64,000 bases of DNA from Erythrobacter litoralis HTCC2594 (GCF_000013005.1 NC_007722.1:253501-317500); one strand, 5' to 3'. Counted from the first letter of the stretch, positions 9,860 through 18,830 are shown. Program-made: numbers and translations. The notes: a model not told the origin generated them from the letters alone.

Positions 9860-10039
9860 AATTCCCGTCCCTCACGGCTTTCGAAGTGTGGGCTACCTTC
9901 AACAAAGCGATCGATTACAAAAGTAGTCATCGACCGAAAGCCGTTTCGTCCGGATTAGTGACATGCAATTCGTGCAACACCCGACGAAGCGCTTTTCGCC
10001 GGCGTCGAACGGCATATCTGTGCGAATTATCGCTGCAAA

Positions 10040-12220
10040 TCAGAAGTTTCCGCTGACATCCAGACGGAAGATCGGGCCGATGCGGCGGTCGCGATCCTCG
10101 ATGAACAGCACCGGTGCGGTGTCGCGAAAGCCGTCGAACACGGTGCGCTGGAACAGCTGGCGCCCGCCCAGGATATTGCCGAGCGTCGCTCGCGCGGTCA
10201 GCCCGAACAGGTCCTTGTGCTCGATAAACACGTTGGCGAAGGTCGGCCCGTCCTGTTCGCGCCCGATCTCGGCGGTGCGGAAATAGGGGCGGTCGCGATT
10301 GTATTCGATCCCGCCGCCATAGGCGATTTGCGAGCCGGGGATGTCGTGGCGGAAATCGACCTCGATCTCGCGATCGCGGCCGTTGGAGAAGTCGCGCAGC
10401 TCGCCGGTCAGCGGATCGCGCACTTCGCCTTCCTCGTACTCCAGCCGGATATCGAACTGCGCGCCGGTCCAGCCGATCGGCTCCATCTTGAGCGTCGTCG
10501 TCCATTCCATCTCGGTCCGCCGGGCGGAGGGAATGTTGCCGCGCGATTCCCCGCCGCCTGGCAGCGGGACGATATCGATTATGTCCTCGATCCAGCGCTG
10601 TTCGTAGAGGAACGTGGTCGACCCCCAGGCGCCGAGCGACTTGTTGACCTCGACGGTCACTTCCCATGTCTGGGAGGGCACCAGTTCGTTGTTGCCGGCA
10701 TTGGCATTGTCATCGTCGAGGAAGACGCGGGCGAGGAAGTCGCCGAAGGAAAGCTGGCCCACGCGGCGTTCCAGCGTCAGCGTCAGGTCGAGGCCCTCGC
10801 CATTGTTCCAAGCCAGCGAGGCCGAGCCTTTCGGGCGGGCGAAACTGCGGGTGTTGGCCGCGCTGCCCGTCTGCTTGAGCGTGGAGAATTCGTAAGCACC
10901 CGTCGCCTGGAAACTCAGGCGGTCGGTGATCGGCTTGCTGACGCTGGCTGAGACCTCGTAGCGATCCTCGGTCACGCCGCCGGTGCCTGCGGGGAAGTCG
11001 AGCTCGACGAAATTGCCCGCCGCATCGAGTTCGAACAGGCCGGATACGCGGTCGAGCCGGTTGAAGGCGGCCTCGCCCGCGATCTGCCAGTCCGCGCCCC
11101 ATAGCGGGAAATTGTACTCGGCCCGCCCGATCCGCTCGCCAACCCCGTCGTTGCGGGTGAAGCGGCTGCCGGTCGGCAGGATCGTGAAATCGTCGAATGT
11201 CGCGACGACCTGCTGGCTGAAATCCTCGCTGTCGAAGCGCTCGACCCCGATCAGCTTCACTCGCCCCGCGCCAAGCGGGAAGGACACATCGCCGCTGATT
11301 TCGTACTCGTATCCATCCTCGCCCGTGCGGATGGCGCGCAGGTTCGGATCGATCAGCGGCCCGGTGAGCGCTTCGTCTTCGTTCCGCCGGAAATAGCTGC
11401 GCGCGTAGGTGAGGTTGAGCGTGGCGGAAACATCGTTGCCGAAATCGTAACCGAGATTGGCGGTCAGCGTCGGCTTGTCGAAGGCGCCGACAAACACTGT
11501 GTCCTCCTCCTGCAGCAACGCCCCGTCGCCATCGACGATCACGGTCGGCCCTTCGGCCCCGAAACGGTTATTGTCGTTCTGCAACGCCACGGTGAAGGCG
11601 AGTGCGCCGGTCTTGCCCGCGATCGATATTTCGCCGCCATACCATTCCGGATCGACCGCCGTCGTGCGGGCGCGGAACTTCCATTGGAAAGAGCCGGCAA
11701 TTCCCTGCAGGTCGACGACGACATTGGCGACCTGGCCGGAAAGGCCGGGCAGGTCGAGGCTGGTGCCGTCGACGATTTCGATGCGCAGCACGTCGCTCGC
11801 CGGGATGCGCTGTAACTGACTGCGCGCGCTGTCGCTCTTGCTGGACAGCCGCTCGCCGTTGACGATGACGTTCTCGTTGGCCTGGCCCAGCCCGCGGCCG
11901 CCGTCGCCACCGCCGCCTCCGCTGATCTGGAAGCCGGGAACCTGCTCGATCATGTCGAGCGCAGTACGCGGAGCGAATTGCGCAAAATACTCAGGCCCGT
12001 ACACCTGCCCCTGTCCCGTACGGGCGACGGAGCCGGCGGGCGGCTCGTCGGCTTCCGCGGTTGTCTCGTCGGCTTGCGCGAGCGCTGCCGCAGGCGCGAG
12101 TGCGGCCAGCGCTGCGCCGAGCAGTAGAGAGCGGAAGGTGCGGGGTTTCAAGTCTTGCAGTCCAAACAGAGGCCGGGGCGCGTGCCCTAGCGCCATCCAT
12201 GTGGTTACAAAAGAAATCAT
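10040..12220 (-). CDS. TonB-dependent receptor, copy 2
   Basis: 726 residues from ATG 12220; ATG 12196 is also possible, and neither has a strong ribosome site. The signal sequence (RSLLLGAALAALAPAAALAQA) follows either start. The plug shares long stretches with copy 1 (EYFAQFAPRTALDM, NVIVNGERLSSKSDSA, LPGLSGQVANVV) and has a glycine run, ISGGGGGDGGRG, where copy 1 is shorter. The barrel ends in Phe (LDVSGNF). 180 nt separate it from copy 1, enough for a separate promoter. It is divergent from clpP with about 130 nt between starts. Substrate unknown. Confidence 0.87.
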   Translation of the reverse strand: MISFVTTWMALGHAPRPLFGLQDLKPRTFRSLLLGAALAALAPAAALAQADETTAEADEPPAGSVARTGQGQVYGPEYFAQFAPRTALDMIEQVPGFQISGGGGGDGGRGLGQANENVIVNGERLSSKSDSARSQLQRIPASDVLRIEIVDGTSLDLPGLSGQVANVVVDLQGIAGSFQWKFRARTTAVDPEWYGGEISIAGKTGALAFTVALQNDNNRFGAEGPTVIVDGDGALLQEEDTVFVGAFDKPTLTANLGYDFGNDVSATLNLTYARSYFRRNEDEALTGPLIDPNLRAIRTGEDGYEYEISGDVSFPLGAGRVKLIGVERFDSEDFSQQVVATFDDFTILPTGSRFTRNDGVGERIGRAEYNFPLWGADWQIAGEAAFNRLDRVSGLFELDAAGNFVELDFPAGTGGVTEDRYEVSASVSKPITDRLSFQATGAYEFSTLKQTGSAANTRSFARPKGSASLAWNNGEGLDLTLTLERRVGQLSFGDFLARVFLDDDNANAGNNELVPSQTWEVTVEVNKSLGAWGSTTFLYEQRWIEDIIDIVPLPGGGESRGNIPSARRTEMEWTTTLKMEPIGWTGAQFDIRLEYEEGEVRDPLTGELRDFSNGRDREIEVDFRHDIPGSQIAYGGGIEYNRDRPYFRTAEIGREQDGPTFANVFIEHKDLFGLTARATLGNILGGRQLFQRTVFDGFRDTAPVLFIEDRDRRIGPIFRLDVSGNF

Positions 12221-12285
12221 TCCCGATTGTTCCCGGCTCGCCTCGCCGGTGCGGCGGAAGCTGTTCACAGGCGAAGGGTTAAGGG

Positions 12286-12318
12286 GGTTGAACATCGCCA
12301 CGCCACGGACAACATAAG
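12286..12318 (+). promoter_or_regulatory. possible heat-shock-type promoter of clpP
   Basis: GTTGAAC at 12287-12293 resembles the sigma-32 -35 element, and an A/T-rich ACATAAG at 12312-12318 could be its -10. It lies 34 nt before the clpP start, in the gap divergent from TonB receptor copy 2. Only a pattern match; the -10 is a poor fit. Confidence 0.25.
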
Positions 12319-12351
12319 TCGCCAACACCAAACCTATAGGAAGCCTTCCCG

Positions 12352-13056
12352 ATGATCGATGTCCGCGAACAGCTTGGCGAAACCCACGGCACACAGGGCC
12401 AGTTCACCCGCGACCCGCTCACGGGCGCGCTGGTGCCGGTGGTCGTCGAGCAGACCAGCCGCGGCGAGCGCAGCTTCGATATTTTCAGCCGCCTGCTGCG
12501 CGAACGGATCGTCTTCGTGACCGGCCAGGTCGAAGACGGCATGGCCTCGTTGATCACTGCGCAGCTGCTGTTCCTGGAAAGCGAGAACCCGTCCAAGCCG
12601 ATCAGCATGTATATCAACTCGCCCGGCGGCGTGGTGACGGCCGGCATGGCGATCCACGATACCATGCAGTATATCAAACCCAAGGTTTCGACCGTCTGCA
12701 TGGGCCAGGCCGCCAGCATGGGCAGTTTCCTGCTCGCGGCGGGCGAGCCGGGGATGCGTGTTGCGCTGCCCAATGCGCGGATCATGGTCCACCAGCCGTC
12801 GGGCGGCGCGCGCGGCATGGCCTCCGACATCGAGATCCAGGCCCGCGAAATCCTGCGCATCCGCAAGCGCATGAACGATCTCTACGTCAAGTATACCGGC
12901 CAGAAGCTCGCCGACATCGAAAAAGCGATGGATCGCGACACCTTCCTCGAAGCGGAAGAGGCGATGAAATTCGGCCTCGTCGACAAGGTTTTCGAGACCC
13001 GTCCGGAGAATGAAGGCGGCGACAAGGAAGAGGGATCGGGCGGCGCGCCCGAGTGA
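12352..13056 (+). CDS. clpP: ATP-dependent Clp protease proteolytic subunit
   Basis: 234 residues. Serine protease that forms the 14-mer barrel fed by ClpX or ClpA. Catalytic triad visible: Ser122 in GQAASMGS, His147 in MVHQPSGG and Asp196 in MDRDTF. AGGAAG lies 7 nt before ATG 12352. The N-terminus is about 25 residues longer than the mature E. coli chain, consistent with a propeptide or an alpha-type extension, and the C-terminal 15 residues are acidic and Gly-rich. clpX follows on the same strand after 203 nt, the usual order in alphaproteobacteria. Confidence 0.97.
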   Translation: MIDVREQLGETHGTQGQFTRDPLTGALVPVVVEQTSRGERSFDIFSRLLRERIVFVTGQVEDGMASLITAQLLFLESENPSKPISMYINSPGGVVTAGMAIHDTMQYIKPKVSTVCMGQAASMGSFLLAAGEPGMRVALPNARIMVHQPSGGARGMASDIEIQAREILRIRKRMNDLYVKYTGQKLADIEKAMDRDTFLEAEEAMKFGLVDKVFETRPENEGGDKEEGSGGAPE

Positions 13057-13060
13057 CCCG

Positions 13061-13087
13061 GCAGGCGCGGGGGCGTTAACCCCTGCC
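13061..13087 (+). terminator. hairpin after clpP
   Basis: GGCAGG pairs with CCTGCC around a G/C-rich loop 5 nt after the clpP stop. There is no T-run, so it may attenuate rather than end transcription between clpP and clpX. Confidence 0.35.
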
Positions 13088-13259
13088 GCCGCGGTCCGCC
13101 CCAGCCCGGGACAGGGCATCGCAAGATCGCGGTAACTGCGGCCCTACAGGCGAATGTTAAGGTGGCCGTGCTATAGGCGGTGGTTGTAATCGCCGCTATG
13201 AACGATACATTCCGGCGAATCCCCTGAGCCCTCCGGCCCGGGGCCGGAAAGCTTAGGAT

Positions 13260-14531
13260 ATGACGAAATTGAGCGGAACCGATAGCAAATCGACGCTGTA
13301 TTGCAGCTTCTGCGGCAAGTCGCAGCACGAAGTGCGCAAGCTGATCGCCGGTCCGACCGTGTTCATCTGCGATGAATGCGTCGAGCTGTGCAACGACATC
13401 ATTCGCGAAGAAACCAAGGCCGGCCTGACCGGTCGCAAGGAAGGCGATGTTCCCGCGCCGTCAGAAATCTGCGCGACGCTCAACGATTACGTCATCGGCC
13501 AGGACCGTGCCAAGCGCGTGCTCTCGGTTGCGGTCCACAACCATTACAAGCGCCTGAAGCACAGCGGCAAGGCGGATGGGGTGGAACTGGCCAAGTCGAA
13601 CATCCTGCTGGTCGGGCCGACCGGTTCGGGCAAGACGCTGCTGGCGCAAACGCTGGCGCGCACGTTCGACGTGCCTTTCACCATGGCCGATGCCACCACA
13701 CTGACCGAGGCGGGTTACGTGGGTGAAGACGTCGAGAACATCATCCTCAAGCTGCTGCAGGCGAGCGACTACAATGTCGACAAGGCGCAGCACGGCATCG
13801 TCTATATCGACGAGATCGACAAGATCACCCGCAAGGCGGAAAACCCCTCGATCACCCGCGACGTGTCGGGCGAGGGCGTGCAGCAGGCGTTGCTCAAGCT
13901 GATGGAAGGCACGACCGCTTCGGTCCCGCCGCAGGGTGGCCGCAAGCATCCGCAGCAGGAGTTCCTGCAGGTCGATACGACCAACATCCTGTTCATCTGC
14001 GGCGGCGCGTTCGCCGGTCTCGACAAGATCATCGCCGACCGCTTGCAGAAGCGCTCGATCGGCTTCGGCGCACATGTTGCCGACCCCGATAAGCGCAAAG
14101 TTGGTGAACTTCTGGAAAAGAGCGAACCGGAAGATCTGCTCAAGTTCGGCCTGATCCCGGAATTCGTCGGCCGTCTGCCGGTCATCGCCACGCTGCACGA
14201 TCTCGATGTCGATGCGCTGGTCACGATCCTGCAGGAACCGAAGAACGCCATCGTCAAGCAATACAGCAAGCTGTTCGAGCTCGAAGATGTCGAACTGACC
14301 TTCACCGACGAGGCGCTGCAGGCGATCGCCGAACGCGCGATCCTGCGCAAGACCGGCGCGCGCGGCCTCCGCTCGATCGTCGAAGGTATCCTGCTCGACA
14401 CGATGTTCGACCTGCCCGATCTGGACGATATCAGCGAAGTCGTGATCGACGCCGACGTGGTGGAAGGCAAGAAAGAGCCGATCCGCGTCGTGTCCAACGA
14501 TGATGACGGCAAGAAGGAAGAGGCGGCGTAG
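13260..14531 (+). CDS. clpX: ClpX, AAA+ unfoldase of the ClpXP protease
   Basis: 423 residues. Recognises tagged substrates, unfolds them with ATP and threads them into ClpP. The N-terminal zinc-binding domain has Cys15, Cys18, Cys37 and Cys40 (CSFC...CDEC). Walker A GPTGSGKT is at 119-126, with the pore-1 region GYVGEDVEN and Walker [10 protein letters not shown] following. A sensor-2 motif GARGLRS lies near 365. The length is normal and the acidic tail short. A perfect palindrome (TCCGGCCC/GGGCCGGA type, about 13230-13248) sits just upstream of the start and could affect translation. Confidence 0.97.
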   Translation: MTKLSGTDSKSTLYCSFCGKSQHEVRKLIAGPTVFICDECVELCNDIIREETKAGLTGRKEGDVPAPSEICATLNDYVIGQDRAKRVLSVAVHNHYKRLKHSGKADGVELAKSNILLVGPTGSGKTLLAQTLARTFDVPFTMADATTLTEAGYVGEDVENIILKLLQASDYNVDKAQHGIVYIDEIDKITRKAENPSITRDVSGEGVQQALLKLMEGTTASVPPQGGRKHPQQEFLQVDTTNILFICGGAFAGLDKIIADRLQKRSIGFGAHVADPDKRKVGELLEKSEPEDLLKFGLIPEFVGRLPVIATLHDLDVDALVTILQEPKNAIVKQYSKLFELEDVELTFTDEALQAIAERAILRKTGARGLRSIVEGILLDTMFDLPDLDDISEVVIDADVVEGKKEPIRVVSNDDDGKKEEAA

Positions 14532-14537
14532 GCCTCG

Positions 14538-14888
14538 GTGCTCGAGATTGTCACTGTTGCCGCAGTGACGATCGCCCTCCTCGTCGGTTCTGGTGTCTGG
14601 ACGAACGCCAGATACGCGCGGTTTGACCAAGTTCCGGCACACTACGATGTGGGGGGCCGTGCGACCAGAGTGGCCCCACGCTCGTTCATGGCATGGTTCC
14701 TGCCGGTGCTCTTTTCATTCAGCATGTTCGGTGCAGCCGTGCTGTTCTGGATCGTCCCGCCGGAAATGCAAAACGGCGATCCGATGATGGGCATCCTCAT
14801 TGCCGCTGCCTCGCTTCTCGGCGGGCAAGGCTTCGTCCTCTGGCTTCTGAGCAGGTGGGCGCGGGAGCAGGATACCGGCGAGCGTTAG
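14538..14888 (+). CDS. DUF1648-like small integral membrane protein
   Basis: 116 residues from GTG 14538, 6 nt after the clpX stop, so probably co-transcribed. The pattern [15 protein letters not shown] after the first helix resembles the DUF1648 signature (P-x-H-[FY]-x-x-x-G). Three hydrophobic segments: 3-20, 50-72 and 85-104. Function unknown. The link to clpX is by position only. Confidence 0.65.
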   Translation: MLEIVTVAAVTIALLVGSGVWTNARYARFDQVPAHYDVGGRATRVAPRSFMAWFLPVLFSFSMFGAAVLFWIVPPEMQNGDPMMGILIAAASLLGGQGFVLWLLSRWAREQDTGER

Positions 14889-15174
14889 CCCGCTTGTCCA
14901 TTCGCAGCGTCAGTCCGTAGCCCCCCGCTGCGCAGTCGGGCGCTCGGTGCCTTCGCCATAGCGCCGCCATTTCTCCACGCTGCTCGCGTTGACGGGCGGG
15001 CGCACCTGGACCGAACTCGCCGTCGCGTCCGGCTGCGCCTATCAAAGCATCGAACCCCGCCCGGCTGGAGGATGCCGGACGGGGTTCTTCTTAGGCGCGG
15101 GCTGCAGATCGCGCTGCCTTCACTGGGGGTGGGGGCAATGCCGGCCCCGCGCACCTGCGGGCGTCAGGGGTGGA
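14889..15174. other. 286-nt interval between convergent genes
   Basis: No convincing reading frame. It holds a strong hairpin at 15052-15087 and otherwise G/C-rich sequence. The stretch 14930-15050 is unassigned and could be a 3' untranslated region or a small RNA ending at the hairpin. Confidence 0.5.
15052..15091 (+). terminator. strong rho-independent-type terminator
   Basis: GAACCCCG (15052-15059) pairs perfectly with CGGGGTTC (15080-15087). An inner stem CCGGC/GCCGG closes an 8-nt loop, and TTCTT follows. The T-rich side points to plus-strand transcripts, either from clpX-DUF1648 or from a small RNA in 14.9-15.05 kb. Confidence 0.7.
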
Positions 15175-15738
15175 TCAGCCCGGCAGGAAGACGCCGTCAA
15201 CGACATGCACGATGCCGTTGGAGGCTTTTACGTCTGCGGTCGCCACCACGGTGGTGCGACCGGTCGCGTCGGTGATCGCGAGCGTGTCGCCGAAGCGCGA
15301 AACGGTGAGTTTTTCACCGGCAAGCGTATCGACGGTGATCGCGCCGCGCGCCTGCTCGATCTGACCCACAAGGTCGGCTGCTGTCACACTGCCGGCCACG
15401 GCGTGGTAGGTCAGCACATTGGTCAGCGTGGCCTTGTTTTCGGGCAGCAGCAGCGTGTCCACCGTGCCGTGCGGCAGCTTGCCGAAGGCATCGTCGGTCG
15501 GCGCGAAGACGGTGAAAGGGCCGTTGCCCGACAGCGTTTCGACAAGACCGGCTGCCTGGACCGCGGCGACAAGCGTAGTGTGAACGCCGGTGCTCTGCGC
15601 GACACCGACGATGGTCGGCGCGCTCTTCTCCGCAGACTTGTGATCATGCGCCACGACCGGCTGTGTCAGCGCGACGGCTCCGCCGCCCAATAGGGCGAAG
15701 GCGGATGCAGCGGCGAGGGCTTTCTTGGTGAACGACAT
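15175..15738 (-). CDS. secreted fasciclin (FAS1) domain protein
   Basis: 187 residues from ATG 15738 with GGAGAG upstream. Signal peptide to about residue 30 (ALTQPVVAHD). A single FAS1 domain fills the rest: FTVFAPTDDAFGKLP (H1 box) and the closing GIVHVVDGVFLPG (H2-type). FAS1 proteins act in adhesion or envelope structure. It is the last gene of the run sigma factor, anti-sigma factor, FAS1. In Mycobacterium tuberculosis the SigK/RskA pair controls FAS1 proteins MPT70 and MPT83, so it is the likely target of the adjacent sigma factor (inference). Confidence 0.88.
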   Translation of the reverse strand: MSFTKKALAAASAFALLGGGAVALTQPVVAHDHKSAEKSAPTIVGVAQSTGVHTTLVAAVQAAGLVETLSGNGPFTVFAPTDDAFGKLPHGTVDTLLLPENKATLTNVLTYHAVAGSVTAADLVGQIEQARGAITVDTLAGEKLTVSRFGDTLAITDATGRTTVVATADVKASNGIVHVVDGVFLPG

Positions 15739-15790
15739 GGCTATTCTCTCCTGTTATTTCGCCAAAGGCCCCGTCCAACCTGGCATAGGA

Positions 15791-15818
15791 GATACGCATC
15801 GACCCGGGCGGGGGATGC
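15791..15818 (-). promoter_or_regulatory. candidate ECF promoter of the fasciclin gene
   Basis: On the minus strand GCATCC (15818-15813) is separated by exactly 16 nt from CGTATC (15796-15791), about 53 nt upstream of the FAS1 ATG. The spacing and C-rich -35 are of ECF type and recall the mycobacterial SigK site, but only one copy is seen here, so it is unproven. Confidence 0.3.
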
Positions 15819-15849
15819 ATTGGGTTTTGCAATTCTTGAAAGAAACTGT

Positions 15850-16551
15850 TCAGAGCGCGGTGAATTCGCCGCGCGCGACGATCGGGCCAACCTCTCCGTC
15901 GGCAGGGGCCCCGCCGAGCGGTTCGCGGGTCAAAACGAGGTCCGCCCCATCGACCAATTGTGCTGCCAGCCCTTCGTCGAGCGAGGTGCGCCTGATTTCG
16001 CCCGGCGCGACCACGCCAAGCGACTGCGCCGACCCTTCCGCAGGGACTACCCAAAGCTCGTGATCGTGCACGCCGTCGGCGGACAGGCCAGCAGCGGAAA
16101 CGAGCAATTCGCGCTCGCCGCCGAGATAGGTAACTTCGAGCCGCAGCCCTGACTCGCCTACCGGGATTGAGGACGCCAGCGTTGTGGTCTCCACGGGCGG
16201 TGGCCCGGGCTGGGTGCCGACAGGCAGAAATGTCAACGCGAGCAGGACCGCGGCCGCTACCGAACTGAGGCCGGCAAGCCACTTCCAGCGTACGACCTGC
16301 CGTTCCAGCGAAATGACAGTGTCGCCGGTATCCGTGTCGGCATTGAGCCTGGCTTCGATTGCGTGCCACAGGTCTGGTCGCGGTTCGGCGCTGGGCACAT
16401 CGTCCAGCAGCGGACCGAGATGGGTCTCCCATTTCTCGACCGCTTCCGCGAACACCGGATCGTTCGCCTGCATCCCGCGCGCGCGCAGCAGGTCTTCCCC
16501 TTCGAGAAGGCCCAAAGCGTATTCCGCGGCAAGAGTATCTGTATCGGTCAT
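15850..16551 (-). CDS. anti-sigma factor, RskA-like
   Basis: 233 residues. The N-terminal cytosolic part (TLAAEYALGLLEGED, the anti-sigma zinc-less ASD pattern) binds the sigma factor. One membrane helix follows at about 90-110 (WLAGLSSVAAAVLLALTFL), then a periplasmic RskA-type C-terminal domain (HDHELWVVPAEGSAQSLGVV). Signal-driven proteolysis of such proteins frees the sigma factor. ATG 16551 overlaps the sigma-factor stop by 4 nt (ATGA), so the two are made in step. Confidence 0.9.
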   Translation of the reverse strand: MTDTDTLAAEYALGLLEGEDLLRARGMQANDPVFAEAVEKWETHLGPLLDDVPSAEPRPDLWHAIEARLNADTDTGDTVISLERQVVRWKWLAGLSSVAAAVLLALTFLPVGTQPGPPPVETTTLASSIPVGESGLRLEVTYLGGERELLVSAAGLSADGVHDHELWVVPAEGSAQSLGVVAPGEIRRTSLDEGLAAQLVDGADLVLTREPLGGAPADGEVGPIVARGEFTAL

Positions 16552-17117
16552 TGGTAATCGAGGCAGGTCTTGAGTTTGGCGAGGCCGCGTCGGATACGGC
16601 TTTTCATCGTGCCGAGCGGCGTGTCGCTTTCTTCAGCGAGTTCAGCATAGGTCCGCCCTTCGAGGAATGCACTACGGATCGAGGACCGCGTCGGTTCTTC
16701 CAGTTCATCGAGGCAGTGATGGATGCGCGCGGAGCGTTCCGCGTCTTCCAGCAGCCGGTCTGCGCGGGGCGCCTCGTCGGCGAGCTCCATCGCTTCATCG
16801 ACCGGTACGGCGCCTGCGCGAACCTTGCCGGTGCGCAGGCGGTCGATGGCTCGATTACGCGCGAAAGTGGCCAGCCAGCTGATCGGGCTGGCAGCCTTGG
16901 GTTCGAAGCGGTCTGCGCGCCGCCACAGAGTAAGATAGACATCCTGCAATGCGTCCTCGGCCTCCTTGCGGTCCTTCAAGATACGCAGGCAAATGCCGAA
17001 AAGCTTCGCATGAGTCGCGCTATAGATCTCTTCCAGCGCCGCGCGATCGCCTTCGGACAACCGCACCATGGCCGCGCGCAATTTCTCGCGGGCTGCAGTG
17101 GCGCGATCGTCGCTCAA
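16548..17117 (-). CDS. ECF RNA polymerase sigma factor, SigK-like
   Basis: 189 residues. Region 2 is at about 20-90 (LFGICLRILKDRKEAEDALQ, core binding and -10 recognition) and region 4 at about 125-185 (YAELAEESDTPLGTMKSRIR, the -35 helix-turn-helix). TTG 17117 overlaps the CDF exporter stop (TTGA); an internal ATG at residue 17 is the alternative start. The gene is embedded in mtgA-CDF-sigma-anti-sigma, with the FAS1 gene downstream. Region content and the RskA partner support a SigK-type assignment. The signal sensed is unknown; coupling to a metal exporter and a peptidoglycan polymerase hints at envelope or metal stress. Confidence 0.9.
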   Translation of the reverse strand: MSDDRATAAREKLRAAMVRLSEGDRAALEEIYSATHAKLFGICLRILKDRKEAEDALQDVYLTLWRRADRFEPKAASPISWLATFARNRAIDRLRTGKVRAGAVPVDEAMELADEAPRADRLLEDAERSARIHHCLDELEEPTRSSIRSAFLEGRTYAELAEESDTPLGTMKSRIRRGLAKLKTCLDYQ

Positions 17118-18070
17118 CAGCCGCCCCCGCAGTCCGCACTGCGCTCGATCTGGATCGTCGCGTGATCGATCTTGAACCTCTCGCGTAGCCGGGCGGAGAG
17201 CGCGGTCAGGAACTCATCACCATTGCTGCCATCGGGCATGACGAGATGCGCGGTAAGCGCGGTTTCCGTGGTGCTCATGGGCCAGATATGGAGGTCGTGC
17301 ACCAGCGAGACGCCCGGCTGCCCGATCAGGAAGCTTTCCACTTCCTTCTCGCAGATGCTGTCGGGCACAGCGTTGAGGCCCATCTTGATGCTGTCCTTGG
17401 CCAGGCCCCAGGTGCCCCAGGCGATCACCGCGACGATCACCAGGCTGGTCGCCGGATCGATCCAGAGCATGCCGGTCAGCAGGATCGCCGCCCCGGCAAT
17501 CACCACCCCCACCGAGACCAGCGCATCCGCCGCCATATGCAGGAACGCGCCGCGGATGTTGATGTCGTGCTGGCCCTTCACGAACAGCAGCGCCGTCGCT
17601 GTGTTGATGACCACCCCGATTCCCGCAACCACGATCATGGTCCAGCCTTCGACCGGTTGCGGGTCGAGCAGGCGATGCATGGTCTCGAACAGGATGGCGC
17701 CGATGGCGACGAACAGCAGCGCGGCATTGGCGATCGCGGCAAGGATGGTCGAGCTCTTGTAGCCATATGTGAAGCGTCCGGACGGCGGCTTCTTCGCAGC
17801 CACGGCCGCGGCCCAGGCGAGCAGAAGCGCCATCACGTCAGACAAATTGTGCCCGGCATCCGCGACCAGCGCCATCGAGCCCGACAGGAAGCCATAAGTC
17901 GCTTCGACGATGACAAAAGCGGTATTGAGAACCACGCCGATCGCGAACGCGCGACCGAAATCCTTGGGTGCGTGGTGGTGATGCCCATGGCCATGATTAT
18001 GGCCATGGCTGAGCCCATGCTCGTGCCCTTGCGAGGGGGCATGCCCGTGTTGTGGGTGTGTCGCGCCCAT
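17114..18070 (-). CDS. CDF cation exporter (ZitB-like), His-rich N-terminus
   Basis: 318 residues from ATG 18070. Inner-membrane Zn2+ or Co2+/proton antiporter. The N-terminal 40 residues hold a histidine tract (HGHAPSQGHEHG, GHNHGHGHHHH) of likely metal-buffering use. Six helices follow with the CDF metal-site motifs VADAGHNLSD and HMAADALVS (HxxxD in helices 2 and 5), then a cytosolic ferredoxin-like domain (VHDLHIWPMS, DHATIQIE). The tail ends in a CGGGC cysteine pair. It is preceded by mtgA with 4 nt between and overlaps the sigma-factor start. The earlier in-frame start at 18145 lies inside mtgA and is not favoured. Confidence 0.92.
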   Translation of the reverse strand: MGATHPQHGHAPSQGHEHGLSHGHNHGHGHHHHAPKDFGRAFAIGVVLNTAFVIVEATYGFLSGSMALVADAGHNLSDVMALLLAWAAAVAAKKPPSGRFTYGYKSSTILAAIANAALLFVAIGAILFETMHRLLDPQPVEGWTMIVVAGIGVVINTATALLFVKGQHDINIRGAFLHMAADALVSVGVVIAGAAILLTGMLWIDPATSLVIVAVIAWGTWGLAKDSIKMGLNAVPDSICEKEVESFLIGQPGVSLVHDLHIWPMSTTETALTAHLVMPDGSNGDEFLTALSARLRERFKIDHATIQIERSADCGGGC

Positions 18071-18074
18071 TACC

Positions 18075-18743
18075 CTAGTCGTAGACGCAGGAATCCAATC
18101 CGTCACGCCGCACGACGCCGATACGCGCAGCAATCGTATTGCCATGACGGCGCAGCCAGCCGCCGGGATTGGTGACCGCGCGCTGCTTGGGCAGGGGCAG
18201 CGCGACTGCCATGCGCGCGGCTTCGATCTCGCTCAGCGATGCTGCGGATTTCTGGAAGTATCTTTGCGCGCCTGCTTCCGCGCCGTAGGTCCCGATCCCC
18301 ATTTCGGCGATATTGAGATAAACCTCCATGATCCGCCGCTTGCCCCAGATATATTCGATCAGCACGGTGAACCACGCCTCCAAGCCTTTGCGAACATAGC
18401 CGCCGCCTTGCCACAGGAAGACATTTTTGGCGGTCTGCTGGCTGATCGTCGAGCCGCCACGGATGCGCCCGCCACGCGCATTGTTTTCCGCCGCCTTCGC
18501 GATCGCTTCGGTGTCGAACCCACCGTGCAGGCAGAACTTGCCATCCTCCGCCGCGATCACCGCGCGTACGAGGTCTCGGTCGATATTGTTGAGCGGCTCC
18601 CAGTCTTTGGTAATGGCGTTTTCGTCCATCACCATGGTCGCCGTGATCGGCACCGGAACGAATTTAAACAGCACCACCAGCAACAGGCTGAGCGCGACGA
18701 AACCGAGCACGATTTTGGTGAGGAACTTGGCGAACCAGAGCAT
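18075..18743 (-). CDS. mtgA: monofunctional peptidoglycan glycosyltransferase
   Basis: 222 residues. Polymerises lipid II into glycan strands at the inner-membrane face. One N-terminal membrane helix (11-32). GT51 motifs in order: AAEDGKFCLHGGFD (catalytic-type Glu in the EDxxFxxHxGfD pattern), RGGSTISQQTAKN, KRRIMEVYLN and a PK-type ALPLPKQRAVTNP end. No transpeptidase domain, hence the monofunctional class. It is first in the run mtgA-CDF-sigma-anti-sigma. Confidence 0.93.
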   Translation of the reverse strand: MLWFAKFLTKIVLGFVALSLLLVVLFKFVPVPITATMVMDENAITKDWEPLNNIDRDLVRAVIAAEDGKFCLHGGFDTEAIAKAAENNARGGRIRGGSTISQQTAKNVFLWQGGGYVRKGLEAWFTVLIEYIWGKRRIMEVYLNIAEMGIGTYGAEAGAQRYFQKSAASLSEIEAARMAVALPLPKQRAVTNPGGWLRRHGNTIAARIGVVRRDGLDSCVYD

Positions 18744-18779
18744 GGCGCTGGATTAGGTTCGCTTATCGCCAAATGCAAC

Positions 18780-18809
18780 GAGGCCCCGACCTTGCAGGAA
18801 CGGGGCCTC
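18780..18809 (-). terminator. terminator of rpoH
   Basis: GAGGCCCCG and CGGGGCCTC form a perfect 9-bp stem with a 12-nt loop, 21 nt after the rpoH stop. On the minus strand a T-containing stretch follows. It separates rpoH from mtgA. Confidence 0.65.
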
Positions 18810-18830
18810 GTCAAGAATTCGCGAAACGAC

